NCBI GenBank assembly: GCA_033032175.1
Contig: CM065311.1
Coordinates: forward strand, 6,255,190-6,319,189
Length of the DNA stretch: 64,000 nt
Reading direction: 5' to 3'
Origin: Saturnia japonica
Lineage: Eukaryota; Arthropoda; Insecta; Lepidoptera; Saturniidae
In this document: piece by piece, positions 33,346 through 46,111 of the stretch
Numbering within the stretch: position 1 is the stretch's first letter
Layout: each line of letters opens with the position of its first letter
Notes under the pieces: model-generated
What the model was told of the DNA's origin: nothing
Database searches by the model: none
The model's input: the letters and a program-made list of their open reading frames with translations, nothing else
Made by a program: the position numbers and the translations under genes

Positions 33346-36009
33346 AGTTTGTGAAAGTGACAACTGGCAGGCGCATGAATGAGGCATAACATTTACAACC
33401 ACCGACACAATGATGCCAATCGATAGTTACTATTATAAAAATAAAACTATTGTAGGTCTATAGACCGACTGCGTTCCATGAATATCCTTCAATGATTTAA
33501 CTTAATCTTTATTTTTACGCTGCCCTAAATTCTAAGGATCTAAGGATGATAATATACATATACTATAGGAGCTAAGATGTCAGTATGAATTCTTACTGGT
33601 TCTGATTTAAAACGCACAATCCTTAATTCTTCGTAAGTAATAATTCGTTTAGTGGTTTAGCACTTTGGTGATGATGAGTTCGGATCTGTCTTTTTAACAT
33701 ACAATAATATTAAGTAGCTATATAATATTCATATACACACTTAACAACATCTTATCCATATATCATATAATATAAATTGAGGAAGTGTTAACTTAAAACC
33801 AAATTCCAATTAATACAATAAAATATCCGTGATGGTAAAAATCACATTATTTATTTTTAATTTAAATTACCTTAAATGTTGTTATACGAAATACTTCTAA
33901 TTTATCGACATCGCTAGGATTTACACAATATACATTATCTTTTCCCATTTCATATTAATTACATTATGTTTATGACTTGCTGCTTTATCACTTTACATTA
34001 GCTAGATGTCATCATTATTAATTGTTATTAATTTGCAAATAATCACTATTACTTGCGAAGCTTCGAAATATACATTAATTTTTTATTTAACCTATTGTGT
34101 TAATATTTAAACTTATTGAGCTACAAATAATATAATACTCTAATGGTCTATGAGCAAAAATCGGAAAGCAGAAAATAGTGTATAGATTGTGTTTTATAGG
34201 AGAAAAATAATTTAGTATTAATAGTTTTATTGCGATGGCGCTATATTGTATCAGAGCGCAGCCAGGAATCTATCTACATTAATAAATCTGTAGTCCTGTC
34301 TACGTCGCAGACGCATGGTTGTACTGTGCACAAAAAAATATCACAAAAAGTTTCCACCCGCGACTTCGTCTCTGCCATTTTTTTAAATGTAGCGAGTGTT
34401 CTTAAGGTTCTTTTTACTGCCTGATCAACAGGTAAACACAACTGTTTGTTCCGTTTTTCGTTTTCAGAAAAGTCCAACACTTTTAACACGAGATTTCTCT
34501 CTCCACTATGTAAAGTTTTACCCTTCATTATAACAATAAACTCAACATAAAAAATAACAATAAAATATAGCGGTAACTCTAATAACTATTAACGAAACAG
34601 TATCAAATAAGATTATAAAATCGGTGCGCGTCGTCGTTGCGTGACGTAAGCTAGTACGAGACTAATATGTTAAAAAAAATGACGTTGCCTACAGTACAAC
34701 ACCTGAGCTTGAGGGGAAGTTACAGGGGTAGCGGGTGGAGGGTTGCATTCCAGGCGAGTCTCAACTTATCGCGCACGGGTAGTACTTTACATTCATAAAG
34801 TAGCAAGATAAACAACAATATTGTGAACTCAACTCAAAAAAAGGTACACACAAATGTAGACATGAAGTTCTGTTCCTTGTTCATGTAAAAAAAAAACGTA
34901 GATGTAGTATATTAAAAAATATATATCTGTGGATATGTGAAATACAGTATTTTGAACAACCATGACAATTCTATTACTTTATTTTATTTTATGTTTACAA
35001 ACAAGTTTTCTATATCTTCATAGTTCTGTGTTTTTATCCAGGATATTACTTACTTTACTTATACTTTATTACTTACTACTTCATTACATTTATGATTATT
35101 AAGAGAATACATGTCAAGAATTTTATTTAGTTTATTGTATAGGTAAGGGCCAGGATAGCACAGACATGTATTTAAAAAAAAATGTTTTGTATTGGTTAAT
35201 AGCAGCACAAACCGTATTTTCCCGTTTACTTGTATTTAAATAAGGTCTTTAAGGAACATTACGATGTTGTGCATTTATGACATATTTACTATATAGTTTT
35301 CTGAGTGATATTCAATAATACATTTAGAAATAGTAAAAAAAATATGTATTTTCGTTAATTATTGACCGATTCTGATGAAATTTTGTACATAGGAAGTATA
35401 ATTTTATGATTTTTGTCCAGTATTCTTTGGAGCACCCAGGATATCCATAATAAAAAGTTTAATCAATTTTAAAAATAGTTGGAGTCTCTCTTCTGGCAAA
35501 AGATTATCGAAGCCACGATGATTACCTACGAAATGTATAGGAAAAGTTTTTTGCGATTTCTAACATTTTTAGTGCTCTAACCTCAGTTGGTCCCATAGAG
35601 TTTATCTATCCCTTTAAGAAACAGGATCGATTGATATGAAGAAAAAAAGCTTTTGTGTAAATATGTCATTTTCTTGCTGACTGTACACTTTAAAAAACTA
35701 TAAATGCAGGTCAAAATATCTCAAAAAATTAAGGACAAATCTTCTCAGAAAGTTTTCGTATAGCTACAACGGTTAGGGTATCTACCCATACTAACCCATC
35801 TCAAAAATCCAACCTGTATAATTAAAAAAATTAAAAATAATAAAAACGATAATATGTAATTATTTTTTCATTTTTTCACTAAAACAGTTGAGGGATTTGA
35901 TCAAATCACTTAGGGAAATCACCCCACAGAGTTGTTATTTTTTAACATCTTCCGTGAATTTGATCGAATCTCTGTTTTTCTCACCTCTCTTCGACATATA
36001 GATAGATCA
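33346..36009. other. Putative intron with a faint Helitron-like piece
   Basis: Mostly AT-rich. A cccgcgacttcgtctctgcc at 34357-34376 resembles a reversed Helitron 3' stem. At 34720-34790 a GC-richer patch is unassigned. A repeat-like block with attctgatgaaattttgtac lies near 35369. No exon is recognised. Confidence 0.45.
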
Positions 36010-36360
36010 CTAGCTGTGCCCCAGGCCATGGTTTGTCAAGTGTTAATTTTATCCGACAAAAACCGCGCCGCCAACGCACCTCTGTAGCCTATTATAATTA
36101 GTTCTCACTTCCCGCAAGTACAAATTATTTTAATTTTCCATTATTTCCTAAACTAAGTGTCCAAGTAAATGCTATAAAGAGCAAAATTTAACTTCATAAA
36201 ATTGTCTTTGTGATGACTAACTTTTGTTCGTAAGGATTAATATGCCATGCCATGCATATACGTTTATGAGATAGGCATAGGTATGCCGTTGCGGATTTTT
36301 TTTAGATGTACTATGGACTAAATATTTTCGTAGAATTTTGTATGTATGTATCATTACATC
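36010..36360 (-). mobile_element. Helitron-like X-family fragment (copy 3)
   Basis: It begins ctagctgtgccccaggcc. It shares ttaattttatccgacaaaa, the ccgccaacgcacc block, tacaaattattttaatttt and gattaatatgccatg with copy 2. Confidence 0.55.
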
Positions 36361-37263
36361 AATTTAATAATCATAAAAATTCATAAATCATAATCATTCA
36401 TAAATGTATATGAGACTTCAAACGACCACAATCGATTACACGTGTTTCACTTTTTTTTCTCCTTTTCTACGATTAGTTTCAGAATCATCTTAACAATTAA
36501 TAAAACGTTTTTTGTTGCAGAAAGACAAAACTATTAATTAATCAGTTTCAGGCGGAAGTAACAGAAATTTCGCATAAATTAATTACGATGGATTTCTGCA
36601 AAGTAACGTTAACGTGAATCAAACATCTTAGATTTTTTTATTTTTTTTATAAGCTTGAGGTGTAAACCGTTATTCCACTTAAACTGAAGCCTAATAAATA
36701 ATAATACCAAATAAAACCTTGTTGTTTTGTAAAAAAAGCTTGTTTTTACAAAGGTTTTTTATAACAAATTTTCGTCTTTATTTCTCTAAGAGAAAAACAA
36801 ATAAGATATGCTTTTAGATTCAGTTCATAAATACATATATATGAAACGGAATTAGAATATATGTTCAATTGAACAAGGTAATATAGTAAAGCAAAAATGA
36901 AGTAAAATTAATATTATAAATCATTTGTGAATTTTTATTATTAATATAGCTAGTTTTATTAGGGACAGATATTGTTGTAGCTTGTTTATAGTTCACACGT
37001 TTTTCATTAATTTTTTTCACACAAGACGGCGTTACACGGCGCGCGCACTGCGGTCGCGAGGTTCAGCTAACCGGTTAATAATTCATTTTATACAATGTTT
37101 TCCTTCAGTCTCTTTGATCGCGCAAAACTAAGGTACACTATTACTCTTGATTCAAAACTCATTACTGATCTCTATTAAAGTTTTTTGAAGAAACGACCTA
37201 TACTACTTTGCTCGCATTATTTAAATAACAAACAATCCGAATGTATGAAATTTACCTGCGACC

Positions 37264-37360
37264 TCTTGCGAGATTCTTACCGGTTCTTCTCGATGTCTGG
37301 GACAATTTCCGAACTTTTTTTTTCTTAGGGCCAAAAATTGAATAAAGATGATTTTAAAAG
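37264..37360 (-). repeat. Interspersed repeat R2, - copy
   Basis: Reverse of the 20.1-kb repeat: ttaccggttcttctcgatgt, then cttagggccaaaaattgaat and aaagatga. A short minus frame across it is chance. Confidence 0.55.
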
Positions 37361-38329
37361 ATAATTTCACTTTCACATATAATTGATACATTAAAGAACA
37401 TTCCGAATCCAACCGGATATCTGCGACAGCTAAAATACTCCTCGCTTATTTTCCGTGCGCAGCGCCGCGCCGTGTGTACTACGCGTGGATGAAAAGACTA
37501 TTGTCTCTAATTGTTGTTCTAAGCACGCTAATTACTACTTCAAGGATCTAATTTAAGTTATTAAATTCACATAAGAATTGAATGTTTTCTTTCTTTAAGA
37601 TTTTCCTCCTGTAAGTAAACGGTAAAATATTTTTTTAGGGAACTTAATTGATAATGTAAACGCTTTTATTTTTGAAGTGACAACTATGATTGTCGTTGAA
37701 TTTACCTAGCGGAGTGAAGACCAGACTCGTATGCACTGTTATATGTACAGTAGGAGTGATCGATAGATCGAGTCCTGCTGATTAAGGATTTAAAAAAAAA
37801 GATTTTAAATAAGATATTTTTATGTTTTCTGAAGGTTACATTTTTTCCGCGTGTGAACTGTACACATATTTTTTAAATTCACAAGCTAACAATATATTCT
37901 GGAAGATTCTTGGTATTTTACATGATACAATTAAAATTATCATTCTTGGAAGACTTTACAACTGTTTCATTAAGTAAAAAATTTAATAGTAGACATTACA
38001 GAGAAATACAAGAAACATTATTTTTACTTACTTTTATTTTTATTATTATTATACGAAAATTAATTTGCTTGTCTGACACATTTTCATAGATAAGCAACCT
38101 GAATTGATATTCACGAGATGTAGCAGATAGCTAATATGATGTCTTAATGAAGATATGCTAGCTGTACTAATGATTTAGATTTTTTTACTTTTGAATCTCA
38201 TCGCAGATTACTGTTAGTTGAGCATAAAATAAACAATCGTATACATAAGATCAAACTCGATAAAAGAAAATAATAATAAAAGTAAAATCGTTTCAATAAA
38301 ATTTATTTATGTCAAATTTAATTGAGTTT

Positions 38330-38540
38330 AGTCAGTGCGCCAAGCACCATGCACCGACGCAACGCGACGGGCGTTTTTCACTTCAGAGTTAACGAGCCCA
38401 TGTCTGCCCATATCGTGTGATGTTACCGCACTGGCCTTGGATGCTGCAGTGCGCTCCTATTTCTCGGAATCGTCCCGAGGCTACGTTCCTGTTGCCTCTT
38501 GCCGCTTGCGACCACCTTTGCTGTTAGGACTTTAAAAAGG
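38330..38540. promoter_or_regulatory. GC-rich segment with chance 66-codon frame
   Basis: The segment has a GC content well above its flanks and a short + frame beginning MRQAPCTDATRRAFF. The frame has no recognisable motif, so I list the region as possible regulatory sequence. Confidence 0.25.
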
Positions 38541-40954
38541 ATAGGGCATTTCTACAAATTTGATAGATTATCGATATACTGGTATTTTACTCTACCTGTA
38601 GAAAAAGCTAGTTTTTATTATATTACTTTAAATATTTGATTTCATAGCAGTGATTGTAGAATTTTCGGTTAATATTTTCAAAACAACTAAGATACTAGGA
38701 ACCGTCATATTGTTGCCCGTTGAAGGAATTGAATTTTGAACGATTTAGTACTTGAATGAAACTAGAGGAAAAATAATAATCAGCGGGAAAACCTCAAAAA
38801 CATGGTAAGTCCGGTAGAGATAGCTATTGCCAAAGGTCGAATACAGTGATTGCGCCCGTATGCCATTTTTACTTAATTTAATCTTAATATTTCAACGAAA
38901 TATTGCGTTTTGTTCTTGATTTTTGTAAGTTGTACTTATAGCTTGGTATTTTAAAAATTGTTTTTGTCGTCAAGCCGTGTAAAGCATTAGCGAATTCATT
39001 ATATCCTCAATCATACTTAGCTTTAAGTATACTTTAATAGTAAACTAATTATTACTATAGGGTTTTCTCAGGTGTTTCTAAAATGTGAGGATTCTAGAAG
39101 TGTAATTTAAAAGTCGACTTAGTATACCATATTCGTGAATTAGTATGTTTGTCGGTCAAATATCTTTGTGGTATTTTTTTATCTTAAATATATTTAAGTT
39201 ACTGGTTTTCATTTTAATGTGAGAGTCTTAGTTTTCTGTCGGTGAATAAAAATGCCAATTGTGCAGGAATATGTAAAACATTAAATGAAACGCTTCGAAG
39301 CAGATATTGTCTGGGCAATAACTGTATTTATTGCTCTATGGCAATTAAAGTCCATAATCCTTATCTTTCTGATAAAATTAATTAAGAATAACATAAAAGA
39401 GAGAATCGACGATCGATTAAATAATTTCTTTTTTTCCTGATTCGTATCTACCGATTTACGTTTTTACTTCAAATAAAATCCCAATTTTTTAAAATATAAT
39501 GGATAATAAATACTTTTATATGTTAAAATATTTGCATCTATATATTTCTGAATCTGAATAAAATCAGCACATTTAAAACTAAATTAAAATGAGTTTTTCC
39601 TTAATGTGGCAAACACTATAATCATGTGCGATTACTCTGCACACTTACTGTGTCATGTTGGTTGTATATAATAAACGTATATGGTAAGAACCGATCATTT
39701 TGTTTACTTTGTTAAAAAATGTTTGTTTATAACGCTCACGATGCACCACAGAAAACTACTTACTCATCGAATTTGGATAGTTTTCTTCGTTAATTTAATA
39801 TTTGTGAAGTTACATAGTTATTTATGTACTCGGTACCATTTCTCTAATTGGTGCTAATCATAAAACAAATATTATATAAAGGACGTATTGGTGAAACTAT
39901 TGTTAGTATTTTTTCATCCCATCCCATCCCATCACTAAGCATGTAGCACATTAAGAAGAATGCACGCCATAATCTACACTATTGTGACTAATTGCACATT
40001 TTTGAATGGTCCACTTTCATGAGGCATGCAGGAAGCTAATTTGCTAAGCTTTGCCCCAGACCGATTAATTATAAATTTAATTGTCCCTAACAGCAATTCA
40101 GCCCGCGAAATTTAAGATTTTACTGATTTTAGTGAATAATTTTTATTGTAGTCAACAATAATAATCGATAGGATCATGCTATTAAAATTATCTAGCTGTT
40201 ACCCGCAACTTAATGTGGAATTTTAAAAACATGAGATAATGTGGAACACGTAGAACACTCATAAAGACAAACGCTTAATGTCAATGTTTTGCTGCACAAT
40301 GGAGTGAAGTCGAAGAATGTGTAAACTAAATGAAAACCCAATGATAATTGTGACAAGCAATAATTCGATTAGGAAGTAAAGAAAGATTAGTATAATTTTT
40401 CTTACACGTTGCAAAATATAGTTAAGACGAATTTAGAAAAAAAAAACTTTAGTTTGTTGTTTAGTTGTTAAACTCAAAATAATTTGGGTATATCTTCAGG
40501 TAGTTATAATAACCTACCTTGACTTAGGATAATTTCGCCTGTTGCGTACATTAAGTAACGTCAATGTAATGTAATGTACTTAATGGTAAAATATGTATTT
40601 CTTGATATATTAATGATTTCGAATACTTATTAGTTAAAAACCATAATAATAATGGCATTATTACAATAGGTGTTGTGGTGAAAATATTATCTTTTACCAT
40701 TTTACAGTCACATTTGTACAGTGTTCTTTATATCTTCGGCAAATTTGAAATGGGCCACAAAATTGTTATTCTAAAAACAGTTTTAGTGCAACGTATATCT
40801 TTCTGTTTAAGGTTTCAATGTGCCTTTATCGACAAATAGGAATGATCTCAACGAGGCATCACTAGCGGCTGTCAGTTCACGGTGTGCTCTTTTTATTTCT
40901 GTACACCTGAGTTGCTGGTAACAAAGGGATCGATTTTTTTTCTCTCAAATACGC

Positions 40955-41030
40955 CCCCGGCCTTTGAGTGCTACGCCGCATTTCTCGGTACCGGCGCGGC
41001 GCGGCGCGGCGCCGATCATTCAGTAATCTT
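40955..41030. promoter_or_regulatory. Short CpG cluster
   Basis: The core ggcgcggcgcggcgcggcgc (40993-41012) is a run of GGCGC units about 20 bp long. Composition is the only evidence for function. Confidence 0.25.
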
Positions 41031-42632
41031 CGATAACCTGACGATAACATGCCGTGAACTGTGCCAGCGAGCAAAAAACAACAAAAAATGAATTGATCAT
41101 TCTATAATTACTATATATATATCGCACGGCTTGTATTGTATACATTATAAATAGTAGATTTGCCTGAAATTGTCAGCTTAATTGAGACCAAAAATTTACC
41201 TTAACATATTATTCTTGTATCACAATATCTTCATTTATAGTAATTACACCATTTTTGTGTGTTAAATAAAATTTACGGAAACAGCCATTTTATACTCAAA
41301 TCAATCAATGTAATAATATCATAGCACTACATTCGTTGGTATTTTATTATAAAATATTCTGGTTTCGACCTTGTAATGTTACTCTAATAACTAGGACGAA
41401 TGATTTATGTACCTACAGCGCCAGTGACATTTTACTCCTCGAAGCCAAAATGCCTGAGCTCCCTTCTCAACTTTATTATTTCGTAACTTACGCGTTGTTG
41501 CAATGTCCTAGATTTTGATCACGAAGTTTAAACATTAGTAATCGCTGGTACTAGTACCTTTATATTATTATTACCATCAATATATTAGTACCATCTCTTA
41601 ATTCTAATACGTAAAATAACTTGTATTATATTATAAACATTAAACAAGTTATGTAAAGATAAAACCTAACTTGCTAAATAGAATTTTGTTCCGTTATCTT
41701 CTAGACGTATTAATGTTGACATTTTAAGTTTCAATAAAGAGTTCATGACATTTGGCGAGTTTATTAGTGACACGATATTGTACATAAAATATGTTGATAA
41801 TTCCTTGAAACGAGTTTTGTTGAAATTTACCTGTAGGGTTTTTTTCCTGTCGCATGAATGATGATATATATGTGGCGCAGGAGGGTTCAAGGACCGCAAA
41901 GTCATTTAGTAGGCTCCAGGTATACGAGGTACTCGCTCGAGGCACCCGTCCAGTGATACACCCGCTTCAACTCTCCGGTTGCGTGTGGGAAATATCTTCG
42001 TCCTGTGTCGAGCCGTCTAGCGTGTCCTATCATGAATGAGATTGAACGTGTATTAATAATTTTTATTATCTTTGTAAAAGTGTATTTTATACCTCCTTAC
42101 AGAAATACCGTAAAACAAAATCTATGAATTTCTAAAAAAAAACAATTTCTGCTACAAAAAAAAGATCCTTCATGTAAAATATTATTCAAATTAGATATGA
42201 AAAAAAAGTAAAGTTAGACCCTTACCTTACCTAAGCCACGGTGCAAAATAGAGCGTTTCCATTTCAAGATTTTCTATTTATCACTACTGCCTTGTCCGTT
42301 TGTCACGGAGTAGCAGTGAACTTTAATAGTTTGTAACTTGGTTATTAGGTATAATTGTAGTAAGCTTGGTTTATAAAGCAAACATACATATATGATTGCC
42401 TTGCTGCCTGTTTGACAGAACATAGCAGAGTTGGACGGCAACCTTGTGTCGATTTTATATTGTAAACACATAGAATAAGTATATCCTTGTATTTAATTAG
42501 TTTGTTCTCGTAGTTAGTTATTTCAACCATATGCAGCCAAAAACTGACTGATTTTCGAGGGCCTTGTTATTGCTAGATATATTCTAGACGTAAATCTGGA
42601 ATATGAGTGTGAACTGTATTTTAATCGACTCA

Positions 42633-42790
42633 AAAAAAGGAGGAGGTTCTCAATTCAATTGTATATTATATTGTTTAAGGATGCTTAAGTACCTATAATT
42701 AGTTTGTTTAGGAACCGATTTTGGATGATTATTTTTTCGTTGTCCAACGATGTCCCCAAAATCATTGAAGTAGGATTTCTTTTTTGAGAA
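42633..42790 (+). repeat. Interspersed repeat R3 (ggaggaggttctcaatt)
   Basis: A series caaaaaaaggaggaggttct, then ggaaccgattttggatgatt recalls a repeat common in moth genomes. A reverse relative is at 44165-44280 (agttctctggtgtatcttcg ... caaatcggttcataaa). Confidence 0.4.
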
Positions 42791-42916
42791 TAATTAATAT
42801 TTATTTAGTTAGTACTTACATTCTTTTCCCAATGATTTTTTGTTTAGTTATGTAATAATATGATAGTAATATAACTAAAGTAGCTGATTACCTATTCCCC
42901 CTATACACTCCTTTCT

Positions 42917-42952
42917 TATATATATATATTATATATATATATTATTAGAAAT
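42917..42952. repeat. TA dinucleotide palindrome
   Basis: Two tatatatata runs separated by tt form a self-complementary AT tract. It is simple sequence. Confidence 0.8.
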
Positions 42953-43029
42953 TATTTTACTGAGACAACTAAAAACATGAATGTATCTAATATGTATAAA
43001 ATTCAACTATGACAGAGAACCGGTTTCGT

Positions 43030-43260
43030 GCTGTTAACTGTTCGTCCGCGCTTGCCCGCCTAATTCTAGTTCCGGTGCATCAGCAGCTACTAGCTAGGTG
43101 CGCGCATGCGACCATTACAACTTCCTGTGTGCTTCCGTAGAGAACGGGCCCGCTTCCACGACATGCCTGTGATGTCTGCCATATTATGAATGAGTTGCGC
43201 ACACTGCACAGCGAATAATTAATTCGTGCCAGACTGGCTTCCTGTGTCGTCGGACATGTA
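43030..43260. promoter_or_regulatory. Moderate-GC patch with gcgcgcatgcg
   Basis: About 230 bp of balanced composition (tccgcgcttgcccgcctaat, gtgcgcgcatgcgacc, gagaacgggcccgcttcc) is flanked by AT-rich DNA. It looks like unique sequence and not like any repeat in the window. It could be a conserved regulatory element. Confidence 0.25.
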
Positions 43261-44164
43261 CTTTTTTCACTGATTAACGTCTAATTATATGACACAGTTC
43301 TCCACACGTAATGAGTCACTTACACTCGTTGAACATTGTCGGTTGATTTTCATAGTGTGGAGTGAAAGTTTTTTGACATACGCTGCATAGTTTATTTTTG
43401 ATCTATTAGTAATACAGATTATAATAAATAGTTTTCCTGTATACTGCAGGATTTACATCTGATACTTAATTTAATTTATATTCTTAGAAGAGATTCGCAC
43501 TGTTTTCATCAATGGTTTTAATATAATACTACTATATAAAACATAATAGGAAAACATTAACTATAATCCCTTTTAAAAGATTTATTACAACTTCAGGGTG
43601 TGCTTAAAAAACAATGTAATATTTATAGATTTAGTATAGTACCCAACTATATCGAGACCAAAAACGGAATACATTATTGCCCGTATTAACTTGTTGATTT
43701 CTTTGTTAAACGAGTTACATCCAGTTACCGTACACATAACCACTATTAAACACGTCTACTAAACATTAAATTATACTTTAAAACCTTTGAGTTTGCAAAA
43801 ATAAGCCATAACATTTCAAAATTGGTCTCGTATCCGTAACTTTCTAACAAAAGCTTATGCTATGCTCTTTCTCTTTAGAGTTGCCGATTTATATGTACCT
43901 ATTACATTCATGAAAATAAATATTTGTGACATATCCGTTTACTTACAAATCAGAAGCAAATTTTTAGTAACAAGTTCAAAATCGTGCTAAGTCATGTCTA
44001 TGGCAAGTTAAAATACTCGAAAATTTCAAACACGCACCTAAACAATTGCAAATTTTATAAACAGAGATTTTTAAAAAATGGGTCTAGTTTTTTTACTAAA
44101 TACTCGAAAACTATTGGTGTTAGAGAAGACAACACAAGCCAAGTTTTAACAAAAAAGAATACCA

Positions 44165-44280
44165 ACTTCAATTACTTTGAAGAGTTCTCTGGTGTATCTT
44201 CGAAGTTGAAGGTCCAATGCCAATGAAATTTTAATGGGACCAAATCACTTATCCAATAAAAGAATCATCCAAATCGGTTC
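44165..44280 (-). repeat. Interspersed repeat R3, reverse relative
   Basis: The segment ends with aagaatcatccaaatcggtt on the + strand, the inverse of the aaccgattttggatgatt block at 42714-42731. A preceding 80-codon frame is not recognised as a gene. Confidence 0.35.
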
Positions 44281-45149
44281 ATAAACAAAGTACCTAGTTA
44301 TGACTGAACATCCATAAAAAAATACACATTCGAATTGATAACCTTCGTCCTTTTTTTAAATTGGTTAAAAATAACATCCTAAAGAGGAGAAAACTTCCGA
44401 AAAAACCTGTCAACTTACGGAATTTCATTTCAATTATTAATACATACTTTACATTTATTGATGAAAATAGGATTCCACGCGGTAGTAATAATATCAGATT
44501 TATTATTATAATTGTGCTTTTATTCTTTACGTTTACAAACATTTTAGTCCTTCTATAAGAGCTTCGGGATACGCACTTAAATACTGAACAACAACAGGGC
44601 ACGGCACAATATATATAATTACACTTTGAGCTTTTACACTTTATGACGATGAAAGGCGTTATTAATGAATGGTATTAATGTAAATATTTGTCAAAATAAT
44701 ATGTATAGCAAGTCATTTAGCACTGTGTGCACTTGGTACATAAGTAATTTTATTTCTGAATGCAACTGACTAAAATTAACAGTCGATGCCTAAGATGTTT
44801 TTATAAGTGTTTTGTGGATGGTATAACCGTTCACTGGTAGGATAGACTAATTCCAGTTCAGACCATTGTGGCGTATTGTGTAAGGACAACTAAATAAAAA
44901 TGATGATCAGTAAACCGAGGCTAGGGCACTGACGCGTCTTGTTTGGAGAAGCCTGCGCTCAGCGGACTGAAACTAACTGATGACGAATGTACACAAAGAT
45001 TTGTTTTAAGCTAGTCCAAGAATAGTGCACGAATGACGCAGTTAGCTTTATTGGTTCCCTTTACATGTTTTACAAAGCGCCATTAAAAAATAGATATCGA
45101 TATATTTTATAAATTTTGAATTTACTTTTAATTATTTCTTATTTATACA

Positions 45150-45330
45150 GGGTATTAGTAGACCGCTCCCGAAAATGAAGACAGACCATAGTACTAATGA
45201 CACCTTTGATGATGGGACGGAAAAAAAATTGATCCTGATTAAAAAAAATCATATTATTTATTTTAAACTTTTTATTAGCATTATTTACGCTCCATCATGT
45301 TAGTACAACTTAATGAAACGAGAATTTTAC
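45150..45330 (+). repeat. Possible interspersed repeat start
   Basis: tatacagggtattagtagac followed by cagaccatagtactaatg resembles the head of a widespread insect repeat. No second copy is seen in this window, so the call is weak. Confidence 0.25.
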
Positions 45331-45739
45331 AAAAAAATACAATACTTTACTAAAAAAAAAACCAGCAATGAACACCAAATTAAATAATTTTGTCGTTATT
45401 AAGTAGCTTTTTAAATATATCCTGAATATAGTAAGGTAAATTAAAATTGATCATCTTATGATTGTTATATAAATTATATTTATCTGTATAGAAAATTTAT
45501 AATAGTGACAAAATTTATTCTAAAAACGGCATTTATAATGATAATTCATTTAGTAAGTAGCTACCTTTTTAAAAATCAGTGTAGGTTTTGAAGGCATAGA
45601 GATAAGGTCAAAGGTGTGCCTTTTAACCCGGATGCTAAAAGTCAAGCGATCAAAATCGGCTGATTCAATCTTAGAAATGTAGTTTAGGTCATGACGTCAT
45701 TATCCTTGTTTCGTATTATAATATCAGAACGCAAATTCA

Positions 45740-46111
45740 TCTATAGGCACAAATAAATAAAATTGAAGTGTCTGTTTGTAATGTCAAAATAACAAATTTT
45801 CCCTAAATGCAAAAACCAATTTTTAAAATTTTTGTGTCCGTCTGTTCTGGCTAATCTCCGAAACGGTTGGATCGATTTTGACGGGACTTTCACTGGCAGA
45901 TAGCTAATGTTATAAGGAGTAACTTAGGCTACTTTTATTTTAGAAAAAGAATTAGGATTCCGCGCAAATGAAATAAATCAGTAATTGTGATTCAATTCGA
46001 GTTCTTAAATTCTTTCAAACAACCGAGAAGGAGGCGGGGTAGCACGATCGCGCGTGTGTCCGATCGACGGCATCGTGTAGAACACGCGAGCGCAGCCGCG
46101 AGCACAACTAG
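45740..46111 (+). mobile_element. Helitron-like element H4
   Basis: It starts TCTATAGGCACAAATAAATA, shares attgaagtgtctgtttgtaa and the tctccgaaacggttgg block, and ends GCCGCGAGCACAACTAG before T. It is internally diverged but end-to-end complete. Confidence 0.6.

Larger units (their letters stand above)
37361..42632. other. Putative intron, mostly unique-looking
   Basis: Apart from the GC segments at 38.3 and 41.0 kb I see only AT-rich DNA, a catcccatcccatcccatc microsatellite at 39916-39934 and a faint Helitron-like ctagctgttacccgcaact near 40193. No exon is recognised. Confidence 0.45.

Noticed and set aside
42917..42952. AT palindrome as an origin or terminator
   Set aside because: It is plain TA microsatellite sequence, common in this genome type.
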